From positions 2,652,064 through 2,716,063 of the forward strand of contig SDUX01000007.1 of the NCBI GenBank assembly GCA_008729055.1: DNA of 64,000 bases. The letters are read 5' to 3'. Both the position numbers and the translations under genes were made by a program. The notes under the pieces are model-generated. The model did no database searches and was not told the DNA's origin. It was given only the letters and a program-made list of their open reading frames with translations. The stretch comes from Pyropia haitanensis. Lineage: Eukaryota > Rhodophyta > Bangiophyceae > Bangiales > Bangiaceae. Below are positions 51,421 to 64,000 of this stretch, piece after piece. The first letter of the stretch is position 1; each line of letters begins with the position of its first letter.

Positions 51421-53072
51421 GACCGTCAGAGGTCGTCAATGCGGGCGCCGCCGCACCAAAACGGTCAGGTGAAATGGAAACGACGCTGGATGAGGTGTAC
51501 GCAAGGGGGGGATGGGGGGAAGTGACGGGCGAGGGAGTCAGAGGGAGGGGAGAGGTGGCCCGGGGAGGACGAGCCGAAAAACTGCCGAGCGCCGGCGACG
51601 GGGCGACAGGGAGCGGGACGCGTACGCGATGACTTGAGGCGGAGAGGGTATGACCCCACTGCGGCTTGGGCGGTGAGCGGTGGAGAAGCCCCGACGGTTG
51701 GCCGCTGCCGACCGGCAATCACTCCGCCGCGAGATGGCGCTTTCTTGTCCCGGTCATGAAAATCGCACCAAAAGTGAGGGCGTACCTTGGTTTCTACGGG
51801 ATCTAGATCTCGATAATTTCTTTGAAAATAAATTGATATCATCGCGGACTAAATTTACATCACTGGGTCTACGGAAGCACAATTCACTCTCACATGAGCT
51901 ACAGAATCTGGAACATGAACCGACGTAGAACGGACCAGACGAGCGCCTCTGGTGCGAGCACCACCCGCTGGCGACACAACTTGCGGTCACACGCGCGGCA
52001 AGTAAGGACGGTGTTCGTGCACTTCTTGTCAAGCGCTTTCTACGAGCAATGTACGGTGTTTTCCGGCGTCGGCGTTCTGTTCCACGGTGCGTAGTACCCT
52101 ATCAAGCCTCTGAGATTGCGGTCGCGGCATTGTGCCCCCATTATTGTTGATACTTCTGCTCCTTGTCTGCACTGTGTTCAGTGAGGCTGCATATGCATAG
52201 AGGCTTTATCTGGAGCTCCGTAGCCGACCTTGGCCGCCATGGCCTTGATGGATCACCGCCCTCAGACGGTGTCTTGCTACCTCATATTCGACTTCTCTCC
52301 TGGTTCTAGACGTGCTCCTCCATGAAGAATGTCTCGAATCCAATTGGCACAGCCCCGGCCGGTGGCCTGCAGCCGCTGAACCGCCATTGAGGAAGCGAGT
52401 GCTCGTCGCGCTGCAGCGATTGGCAAGTCGCAAAGCTCCGTACGCGTGGAACCCCATCCGCTTCGCAATGGCCGCCCTGTGCTGCTTCATCTGTCCGCCA
52501 GTCTCCAGCACGCGCTTGCACCTCCAGTCTTTGCTGCGATAGTCTGGTCTTCAATGAGAGTCGAGGTCGAAGTCTGCCGGATCGATTGCCGTACACTCTG
52601 CCTTACGAATTCCTAGGTAGTTACACAAAAACCACATCAGATCATTGAAACCGAAGTTTAAAAGTCAGTACTATCCTACATGTGAGATGATCTAAATGAT
52701 ATTTCTTGTTCCAACCCCCTGAAAGTCGGCCAGTGATCCGCGTAGCCGACCACAACTTTCCCCCACTTTCGCCCCGTTGTCGGCATCGGCCGTGTGCCGG
52801 CGCGGCGTGCCCCGCACGAGCGAGCGTGTCCCCGCTCGCGTCGCCCGCTGCGTCACGCGCGCTTGCGAGGGCGCCGTCGCCACCTGCGGCGGCTCCCCCC
52901 CCACCGCCCCCCCCCGGCAGCGTTGCCGTTGGGTGAGCCCCCCTTCTCCCCCCCCCTCAAGTCTCTTCCTCGTCGCCGTCCCCGCCACGGCCCCGCGCTC
53001 GCCGCCCTCGACGGCGGCGTGGCGGCCCGCCGCGGTCGCGACCGCGGCCGACCCGCGGCGGCGGCGGCGGCA

Positions 53073-53109
<37 letters not shown>

Positions 53110-53173
53110 CAGCGGCGGCGGCGGCGGCGGCGACAGCGGCGGCGGCGACGGCGGCCGGCCGCCCCCACGCGAC
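51421..53173. other. divergent intergenic region with an AT-richer island
   Basis: 51760-52700 is clearly less GC-rich than the rest of the window. Minus-strand frames around 52206-52600 (for example QMKQHRAAIAKRMGFHAYGA) read like fragments of a protein but match nothing I recognise. They may be transposon debris. 52760-53170 is GC-rich again and includes a run of GGC repeats (53057-53155) just before the CWC22 start. Confidence 0.4.
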
Positions 53174-56100
53174 ATGGCAGGCGCGGAGGATCCCGCCGCG
53201 GCACCGGCGGCGGCGGCGGCGGCGGCGGCACCAGCGGCGACGGCGGCGGCGGCGGCCGGGTCGGGGGCGCCGGCCGCGCCGGCGGCCGCGCCGGTGGACC
53301 GCCCAGGCATGGACGCCCGCGCGCCCGCCGGCACCACCGCCGGTGCCGCCGCGTTTGCCCGCCGCGTCGGCGGCGGCGTCTACATCCCGCCGTTCAAGCT
53401 GGCGCGCGCGCTCGCCGCCGAGGAGGCGGCCAAGGCGGCGGCGGCGGCCGCCGCCGCGTCGGCCGCGGCCGACGCGGCGGCCGCGGACGGGCGGCCCGCC
53501 CCCCCCCCCCCCCCGACCCCCCCGTCGGGCACCTCCCCCGCCGCGCAGCGGGAGGCGTGGGAGGCGCTCAAGCGGCGGTTCAACGGCGCGGTGAACCGGG
53601 TGTCGGCGGCCAACTTGCCCGCCGTCACCGCGCTGGTGCTGCGTGACAATGTCGTCCGCGGGCGGGGCGTGCTCGTCCGCGCCCTCCTCCGCGCGCAGGC
53701 CGCGGCGCCCGAGTTCACCCCCGTCTACGCGGGCCTCGCGGCGGCGGTCAACAGCCGCGTGCCGGCGTTTGGCGCGCTCTTTGCCGCCCGCCTCGTTGCC
53801 GCGTTTCGCCGCGCCTACGCGCGGCGGGAGCGGCGGGCGTGCGTGGCGGCGGCGCGGCTGGTCGCGGCGGCGTTTAACCAGCGGCTGGTGGGGGAGCTGC
53901 TGCCGCTGCAGCTGCTGACGCTGCTGCTGGCGCGGCCCACCGACGACGCGGTGGAGGTGGCGGTGGCGGTCGCAACCGACGCGGGCGCGCTGCTGCTCGA
54001 CGTTGCACCGCGGCCGTTTGGCGACGCGCTCGGCCGCCTGCGTGCGCTGCTGCACGACGGCCGCCTGCACGCGCGCGTCGCGTACCTGGTCGAGGCGCTC
54101 CTCGCCGCTCGGCGGGACGGCTTTGCGGGCCACCCGCCGCTGCCGCCGCACCTGGACATCGTGCCGGACGCGGAAAAGGTGGTCCACGGGGTGGAGCTGG
54201 GGGGGGAGCTCGCACTCGACAACCACCTCAACGTCTTTGCCGTCGACCCGCGGTACGACGCGCACGAGGCGGCGTACGCGGCGTTTCGGCGGGCGGTGCT
54301 GCCGCTGCCGGGGGGGGGGGACGTTGGCGACGGCAGCGTCGACGCGGCGCTGCCGGCGTTGGCCGAGGGGGGGGGGGCGGCCGGGGTGCCAGCAGCGCCG
54401 CCGCGGCGGGCGGGGCGGCCACGTCGACGGCGGTGGCGCCGCCCGTGGTGGCCCCCACCGCGCGCCCCGCCACCGTCGGCGTCGTGCAGGACATGACGGA
54501 CGGGGAGCTGGTGACGTTTCGCCGCACCGTGTACCTCACCATCATGTCGGCCCTGTCGCACGAGGAGGCCGCGCACAAGCTGGTGGCCCTCATGGCCGGC
54601 CAGTCGGGCCGCGACGCGGAGCTGATGACCATGCTCCTCGAGTGCTGCACGCAGGAGCGCACCTACCTGCGCTACTACGGGCTGCTCGGCGCGCGGTTTT
54701 GCCTCCTCGGCCGGGGCTACCAGGCCGCCGCGGAGGCGGCGTTTGCGACCAGCTACGCGGGCGCGCACCACCTGGACACGCGCAAGCTTCGCAACGTGGG
54801 CAACTTTTTCGCCGCCATGCTCCACGCCGACGCGCTGCCGTGGCGCGTGTTTGGGCTGGTGCGGCTCGTCGAGGCGGAGACCACCTCCTCCACCCGCATT
54901 CTCCTCAAGATCATCTTTCAATCGCTCGCGTCGGCGCGGGGCATTGCGGGGCTCACCGCCGCGCTCCACGCGCCCGACCTGGCGCCGCACGTGGCGGGGC
55001 TGTTTCCCACCGAGGACGCCGAGTCGGCCGCGTTTGCCATCAACTATTGGACGTTTATCGGGCTGGGCGCGGTGGCGGAGGACCTCCGCCGCCGCGCGGC
55101 GACGCTGCCAAAGACGACCGTCGGCGCGGCGTCGGACAGCTCGGGGTCGCTCAGCTTGTCGTCGTCCTCGTCTTCCCTGTCTTCCTCCCTCTCGTCCTCG
55201 TCGGTGCTCTCCTCCGACAGCGCCGCGGGAGAGCCAGGGGCGGGGCCGCCCCGTGCACCCGCCCCCAACAGTGCCTACCGTGCCATGGACGACTCGGCAG
55301 CCGGGGAGGACTACGGTGCCCCATCGGGGAGGGGACACGGCTATGGGCGCGCCGCTGCCGCCGGTGCCCCCCCGCCCCCGCCGCACCACGGCCGCGGCGG
55401 CGCCTACCCGGCGGTGGCCGGCGTCCCCCCCGGCGGGGCGCCCGCGTTTGGAGCGCGCATGCCCCCTCCGGGCGGTCGCGGCGGTGGTGGCGGCCGCGGC
55501 GGCGGCGGCCGCGGGCGGGGCGCGGACCTCACGCTGCCCGCGTGGCGGCGGCAGCAGCTGGTCGACGCGGCCACGGCGGCCGCGGCGGCGCCGCCGCCAT
55601 CGCTGCCGGCGGCGCCCCGCGCGCCTTCCTCACCGCCGCCGGCATGGGCGGTGGCGCGGCAGCCCGGGGTGTCCCCGTGGGGGCCGCCCCCCGCCACGGC
55701 GGCAGCGGTGCTGGCGCGGGACGGCAGCGGCGGCGGCGGCGGCGGCGGCAGCGGTGGCGGCAGGGGCGACGCTGCCAGTCCCGGGCCGCCACCGGCGGCC
55801 GTCGCCGTGCGGCCGGTCGGTGGCGCGCCGCCGCCGCCTGGGGGGCCGTCACCCTCGCCCGTGCCGCTAGACGGCGTTGGCGCGGGCAGGCGGCCCCCCG
55901 CCGCGGTGGCTGCCGCACCGCCCGGGGTGGCGGTGGTGGGGCGGCGGCGGCGGCGGAGCCGCTCGGCCAGTGGCCGCGGCCGCCGGCACCGTGCGCGGGC
56001 GAGCAGCTGGAGCGGCAGCTCGGGTGATAGCGGCAGCTCGACGTTGTCGTCCACTGCCAGCAGCAGCAGCTTGACCCGCAGCCGCAGCCACAGCCGCAGC

Positions 56101-58758
56101 CGAGGCCGTGGTCGGGGTCGTGGCGGCGGGCGTCGCCACGCGAGCCACGGCGGCGGCCGTGGCGGCCGTCACCGGCTCGCCACCCGCAAGCGCGGCCGCA
56201 GCCGGAGCGACAGCCGCCATGACCGCAGGGGTGGCGCCTCCCGGCACCGGCGCGGCCGCACGCGGACGCGCTCCCGGGTCGTTGACAGCAGCTACAGCCG
56301 GAGCAGCAGCAGCAGCAGCAGCCGCAGCAGCAGCAGCAGCCGCAGTTACACCCGCAGCGGCAGCAGCTTTAGCAGCAGCCGCAGCCGCAGCCGCAGCCGC
56401 AGCCGCAGTCGTGGCCGTGACCGTCGCCGTGGCCGCGGCCGTGGCCGCGGTCGTAGCCGCTCCCGCCACCGCGGCCGCGGCCGTGGGGGGCACGGCCGCC
56501 GGCACCGGCGGCGGCGCAGCCGCAGCGACAGCTCCAGCTTCAGCAGCAGCTCCAGCCGCAGCGCGCCGAGCCGCTCCACCGCGTCGGGCCGCGCCGCCGG
56601 CAGCGCCGCGGCGCCGCGGTCGGGCCGCGCCGTCGACAGCGGCGGGGCGAGCCCCCGTCCGGCGCGCGGCGGTGGCGGCGGCGGCGGCGGCGGCGACGAC
56701 GGCGGTCCGCGGCTGGGGGCTGGCGGCCGCACCGGGCGGGCGGCCGCTGTGGACCGCCGCGGCGGCGGCGGCGGCGGCCAGCCGCTGGCCGGCCACGGGG
56801 GCAGCCCCCGACGCGCCGACGACAAGCGCGGCGGCGGTGGCGACGACCGCGGCGACGCCCGCGGCCGCGGGCGTGACACCCGTGGCCGCGGCGACGACCG
56901 CGGCCGACGCGGCGCGGCGGTGGCGTCAGCGGCGGCGGCGGCGGCGGTGGGCGACGACGGAGACGCTGGAGGCGCCGTCCTCGGCCGGCGGGTCGCGTCG
57001 CCTGAGTGGGGGCGGCCGCTACGGGCGGCGGTCGCCGCGCGCCACAATGGGTTTGCCAATGGCGGCGGCCGCGCTGCGCGCCACCGCTCCAGCCGCGGCC
57101 GCAACCCCAGTCCCAGCCATAGCCGCGGCCACAGCCGCAGTCCGAGCCGCGGCGGCGGCCACGGCCGTCGTGGCCGCTCGGCCGACCGCCGCCGCGGCGG
57201 CGGGCCGCCCGGCCGCCCCCGCAGCCGGTCGGCCGGCGGCCGCGGCCGCAGCCGCAGCCGCAGCCACAGCGGCAACGACTGGCGGGCGGCGGCCGCCGGC
57301 CCGCGTGGCGGTGCGCGGCGGGCGGCTTCGCCGGCTTCTCTGCGGGGGGGGCGGGACGCCCGGTGGCCCGCACCGCCGGCTCGACGGGGGGAGTCGCCCG
57401 CTTGGCGGGGGAGGTCGCCCGCTCGGCGGGGGGCGTTGGACGCCCGGCGTGGGCTGTCGCCGGCTCGTCGGGGGCTGTCGCCCCCTCGGCGGGGCCTGTC
57501 CCCTGCTCGGCGAAGGGGGCTGGACGCCCGGCGGGGGGTGTCGCCCGCTCGGCGGGGGGTGTCACCTGCTCGGCGGGGGGTGTCACCTGCTCGGCGGGGG
57601 GTGTCACCTGCTCGGCGGGGGGCGTCGCCGGCGCGGCGGGGGCTGTCGCCCGCTCGGCGGGGGCTGTCTTCTCCTCGGCGGCCAGCACCGCCGGGCCGAC
57701 GGGCGGCGTCGCCGGCGCGGCGGGGCGTATCCCCCGCTCAGCGGGGGGTGTCGCCCGCCGCCCGCCGGCCAACACCACCAGGCCGGTTGGTGGCGTCTCC
57801 CGCTCGGCAGGGGGTGTCCCCCGCTGGGCGGGGGATATCCCCCACCCGGCGGGGCGTATCCTCCACCCGGCGGGAGGTGTCCCCCGTTCGGCAGGGGGTC
57901 TCCTCCGCCAGGCGACCATCCTCACCGGGTCGGCTGGTGCCGCTGCCGGCTCGGCGGGGGGCGTCGCCGCCACGGCGGCACGGCTCGTCGCCGCGGTCGT
58001 GCGCGTCGCCGGCCCGGCGGTCGCCGTCGCCGTCGTCCGTGGCGGCGTCCCCGTCGGCGGCGCCGCCACGCCGATCGGGCGCCCCCGCGCGGTCGCCGCC
58101 CGCCCGCGCCGCGGCGGCCGCTACCGGGGACGGCGGCCGCAACACGCCCGCCGGCGCGACAGCGCCCGGCAGGTCGCCGCCCGCGGCGGCGGTGCCCGGC
58201 GGAGCCGGCGGCAGCGGCGGCGACGGCAGCGGGGACCCCCCTGCGCGCGCCGCTAGTGACGGTGGCGGCGCTGCGCCGCCACCCGCCCCCCCACCCGCGG
58301 CGGCCGGGGCGGTGGCGGTGACGCGCCCCCGCCGGCGGCCATTGTCGCCGCGGGCGCTGAAGGCGCTGCGGCTCGCCGCGCTCCGCCCAACGCCGCCGTC
58401 GCGGCTCGGAAAACGGGGCGCCGCCGGGCCGCCGCCGCCGTCGCCGTCGCCGCAGCCGCAGCCGCCTCCGTCTGTGCCGCCGCCGTCGCCGCCGTCGCCG
58501 CCGCCGCCGCCGCCGTCCGCGGAGGGACGTGGCGGCGGCAGCCCCGGGCGGGTGGCCGCGTCGCCGCGGGGCCGCCGCGGCAGCCGCTCGCGCAGCCGCT
58601 CGCGTGGGGCGCGGTCGGGAATGGCGGCGTCGCCGCCGCGGTCGCGGTCGCCCGTCGCCGGGCGGGCCGCCCGCGGGGGTACGAGCGGCGACGGCCCCGG
58701 CGACAGCGGCCGTGGCGGTCGTGACGCCCGGGACGACCACGGCGCCCGCGACGCCCGT

Positions 58759-58789
<31 letters not shown>

Positions 58790-59214
58790 CGAGTGTCGGC
58801 CGCGACGCCCGCAACGGTCGCGGCGCCCACGACGCCCGCGAGGACCGCGACGCCCGTGGCGACTACAGAGCCCGCGCTGATGATGGTGACCGAGGCAGTG
58901 GCGGCGGCCGCGGTGATGGCGACGATGGCGGCGGGGACGGCGACCACGATGGGGACAGCGGCCGCCGTGGCCGCCGCGGCCGCCTCGACCATAACCCGCG
59001 GGGCGGCCCTCCCCCCCGCGTGGGCCGCGACAGCCGTGACGGCCGTGACGGCCGTGACGACCGTGATGCCCGTGATGCCCCCGACGCCCGCGGCGACCGT
59101 GACGGCCGTGGCGGCCGCGACGACCGCGGCGGCGCCCGTGTGCGGCCGCGCAGCCGCAGTGCGGACGGGGAGTGGAGGGGCGTGGACGGCGGGCGCAAGC
59201 GGTATCGGCGGTAG
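53174..59214 (+). CDS. CWC22: pre-mRNA-splicing factor CWC22 with giant RS/RG-rich C-terminus (frame broken at one G-run)
   Basis: CWC22 recruits eIF4A3 to the spliceosome and is needed for exon-junction-complex loading. ATG 53174 gives an Ala-rich leader, then RRVGGGVYIPPFKLARALA and a MIF4G domain (about 53530-54250: WEALKRRFNGAVNRVSAANL, VLVRALLRAQAAAPEFTPVY). An 11-G run (54367-54377) shifts the frame by the equivalent of one missing base. The MA3 domain then follows: DMTDGELVTFRRTVYLTIMS, LLECCTQERTYLRYYGLLGA, TRKLRNVGNFFAAMLHADAL and FAINYWTFIGLGAV. After about 55130 comes a tail of some 1,350 residues: poly-Ser, Gly/Pro-rich linkers, SRSRSHSRSRG and SRSRSRSRGRDRRR-type RS blocks, RRGVSPA repeats, and DGRDGRD arrays, ending KRYRR. 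Such a long RS tail is far beyond the usual CWC22. Confidence 0.9.
57430..57770 (+). repeat. 21-bp and related tandem repeats encoding RRGVSPA
   Basis: Units reading CGGCGGGGGGTGTCACCTGCT recur, exactly in the middle of the block (about 57555-57640) and degenerately on both sides. They encode RRGVSPA/RRGLSPA, an SP-containing RS-like repeat. Confidence 0.85.
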
Positions 59215-59904
59215 GAACAGCGCGCGGGGGGGCGGTCAGCGGCGGGGGGGGGGGGGGGCGGGTTTGGTGGGCATGGAGCGGGGCGAGTGACCCGCGGCAG
59301 CCGTGCCGCAGCCCGTCTGGCAGATGCGCTCCTGGGACGGTGGTGGGGCAGTGCGGCGGGTGCGCGCGCGGTCGACGGGCGGGTGGGGGGCGCGGCCGCG
59401 GGAGCTTACCTTGCCGTGCTGGTGGTGCGCCGGCGCTGGCCACGCGGGGAGTGCTCATGTGCGCGATGGGGGGGGGGGAGGGCTCCAATGGACTCCTGGC
59501 GTCCGGAGTCAGGGGGGGGGGGGATTGGTCACGTGTGGATGTCACGGCCACCGCGGCCACCGCGGCCGCCGGTGCCGCCACAACCGCCACCGCTGGTGGC
59601 GTAGGGGGGGGTGGCGGCCGCAAGGGGCCCAGCGCTGGCGGGGGTGACGCGCCTGCTGGGGCGCCCGGGCGGCGCGCCGCGGCACGACGTAGACAAAGAG
59701 AAAGCGCGGGGCGCGCGAGAGCGAAACAGAGCGGACGCGTTGAGGGAGTGTCGCAAGAGACAGAGCGACAGAGACGGACCGGACCATGCATACATACACA
59801 CAAGACGTCAGGGCGGCACCCAAGACAAGAATGGACAAGGGAAAACAAGCGGGGGGGACGACCACGAAAGAATGGAGGGGGAGGCACACGACAACGACGG
59901 TTTA
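59215..59904. other. convergent intergenic region
   Basis: The region separates the CWC22 stop from the RPT4 stop. It contains several G-runs (59250-59262 and 59511-59523) and A-rich stretches near 59690-59890 consistent with the RPT4 3' UTR. No gene is supported. Confidence 0.45.
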
Positions 59905-61089
59905 TTACACGCTCTTGTAGTCGAGCTTGCCCTCCAGCTTCTTCTTGTCCGCAATCTTGCGGACGCCCTTCATAAAGTCCTCATGAATCACCCAGTCCCG
60001 CTCGTCCCGGATGGCAAACAGCCCCGCCTCTGTGCACACGTTCCGGAGGTCCGCGCCGTTAAAGCCGTCCGACAGCTTCACCACCGCCTCGTAGTCAATG
60101 TCGCCGTGCTTGGAGATCTTGGTCGCGTGGATCTTGAGGATGTCCAGCCGGCCCTGCTCGTTGGGCAGTGGGATCTCCAGCTTGCGGTCCAGCCGGCCTG
60201 GCCGCAGCAGCGCTGGGTCCAGCACGTCTGGCCGGTTGGTGGCCATGATGAGCTTGACCATGCCGAGGTCGTCAAAGCCGTCGAGCTGGTTGAGCAGCTC
60301 CATCAGGGTGCGCTGGATTTCCCGGTCCGCCGACGTGCCCTGCGAGAAGCGGCGGCCGCCAATCGCGTCGATCTCGTCCATAAAGATGACGCACGGCTGG
60401 TGGTCCTTGGCATAGTTGAACATCTCCCGGATGACCCGCGCGCTCTCCCCAATGTACTTGTCCACAATGGCCGACGCGACGACCTTGAGGAAGGACGCGT
60501 CAATGTTGGACGCAATCGCCCGCGCAAGGAGCGTCTTGCCCGTCCCGGGCGGGCCGTACAGCAGCACCCCCTTGGGCGCCTTGATGCCCACCCGCCCAAA
60601 CAGCTCTGGGTTGGTCAGCGGCAGCTCCACCACCTCCCGCAGCTCGCGGATCTGGTCGCCAAGGCCGCCAATCTCTGCAAAGTTGAGCGTCCCCACGTCC
60701 TCTGTCAGCATGTTATGGACCAGCGGGTCCACCTCCCGCGGCAGCATCCGCATGATGGTGAGGGTGGTCATGTCGAGGGCGACCCGCACGCCCTGGACCA
60801 GCTTGGTCTTGTCCAGCTTGCTGCGGCAGCCCACCACGTAGCGCGGACCGCTCGACGCCTTGACAATGAACCGGTCCGCGTCCAGGTGGCGTAGCACCTC
60901 CCCCACGATTTGACCAACCGACTGGAGCGCCTTCAGGTCATCCTCCGTCTTGTCGTACGCAGTATTGAGGGTGCGGTTCTCCTCCCGTAGAGAGCGAACG
61001 CGCGCGTCGGCCTCCTTGTGTGCCAGGAGGACGCGGCGAAAGTCGCGGAGGGCTTCCAGCTTCCGCGCCTCCTCCGCGGGGTCCGCCAT
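59905..61089 (-). CDS. RPT4: 26S proteasome regulatory ATPase subunit RPT4 (PSMC6/S10b)
   Basis: RPT4 is one of six AAA+ ATPases of the 19S base that unfold substrates for the proteasome. ATG 61089 gives 394 residues (human PSMC6 about 389). A coiled coil ([20 protein letters not shown]) is followed by an OB domain, then the AAA core. The core has [20 protein letters not shown] (Walker A), [40 protein letters not shown] (Walker B), [40 protein letters not shown] (Arg fingers) and [20 protein letters not shown]. The combination [14 protein letters not shown] plus the end [10 protein letters not shown] identifies RPT4 among the six paralogues, and no HbYX motif is present, as expected. The frame is intact. 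The frame also stays open upstream, but those residues look like leader. Confidence 0.96.
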   Translation of the reverse strand: MADPAEEARKLEALRDFRRVLLAHKEADARVRSLREENRTLNTAYDKTEDDLKALQSVGQIVGEVLRHLDADRFIVKASSGPRYVVGCRSKLDKTKLVQGVRVALDMTTLTIMRMLPREVDPLVHNMLTEDVGTLNFAEIGGLGDQIRELREVVELPLTNPELFGRVGIKAPKGVLLYGPPGTGKTLLARAIASNIDASFLKVVASAIVDKYIGESARVIREMFNYAKDHQPCVIFMDEIDAIGGRRFSQGTSADREIQRTLMELLNQLDGFDDLGMVKLIMATNRPDVLDPALLRPGRLDRKLEIPLPNEQGRLDILKIHATKISKHGDIDYEAVVKLSDGFNGADLRNVCTEAGLFAIRDERDWVIHEDFMKGVRKIADKKKLEGKLDYKSV

Positions 61090-63725
<2,636 letters not shown>

Positions 63726-64000
63726 GCTTGGTGTGGTGTGGTCCCGCACTCGGTAGGGAAGTTGCAGCGGAGTTCCGCGGTGTGTCGCTGCCATTTGGGC
63801 GCGTCGGCCTTGTGTAGAGGTGGGGGGCGACCGGACTCGAGGGGAGGCGCAATCACGCATGCACAGCCACTTTTGCGCCTTCAGAATTCATCTGTTTTTG
63901 TATCTGGTGACGTACTCCTCTGCTTAATTGCTCTCCTTGAGCGCGGGTGTCGCCAGGCTCCAGCGTGTCCGGATTCCCACGGGTGCGTGAGGCGCATATC
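63726..64000. other. GapC 3' flank
   Basis: UTR-like sequence to the end of the window; no further gene is visible. Confidence 0.5.

Overview
The window is nuclear DNA of a very GC-rich eukaryote, most likely a red alga of the Bangiales (Porphyra/Pyropia type). The evidence is a plastid-type DNA gyrase B with an N-terminal leader encoded in the nucleus, a PAM71/GDT1-type Mn/Ca transporter, spliceosome and 26S proteasome genes, one spliceosomal intron in cytosolic GapC, otherwise intron-poor genes with long Ala/Gly/Pro/Ser runs, and a PIF/Harbinger transposon. The lineage is an inference from composition and gene content; no organism marker is decisive.

Layout. 1-24 kb: a HAD-like protein, a GDT1-type transporter, a giant Ala-rich AT-hook/SAP protein, a possible small membrane protein, a retroelement-like stretch with a zinc-finger module (11.4-14.7 kb), repeat-rich intergenic DNA, a Ser/Arg-rich protein with repeated basophilic-kinase motifs, and PRP19. 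25-31.5 kb: low-complexity DNA holding pieces that match RIC1 (Rab6 GEF subunit) and, less surely, TRAPPC11, both broken. 31.6-34.3 kb: an intact P-loop NTPase with a possible nuclease-like C-terminus, resembling Crinkler/RHS-type proteins; its base composition differs from its neighbours. 35-43.6 kb: mobile DNA, with a fold-back element followed by a PIF/Harbinger element (DDE transposase and convergent Myb/SANT-like partner) bounded by a shared inverted repeat. 45-51.5 kb: organelle-directed housekeeping genes (gyrase B, mitochondrial uL4, tryptophanyl-tRNA synthetase) and a tRNA-Cys gene that appears to carry two introns. 53-64 kb: CWC22 with an enormous RS tail, the proteasome ATPase RPT4, and GapC.

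Functional themes. PRP19 and CWC22 are both splicing factors although little splicing is visible here. GyrB, uL4m, TrpRS and the GDT1 transporter serve organelles. RIC1 and TRAPPC11 would both serve Golgi trafficking.

Quality caution. In at least five genes the reading frame changes exactly at a long C or G run, and nearly always by the equivalent of one missing base. Three such breaks occur in PRP19 alone. I read these as homopolymer undercalls in the sequence rather than biology, and the affected genes are annotated across them.
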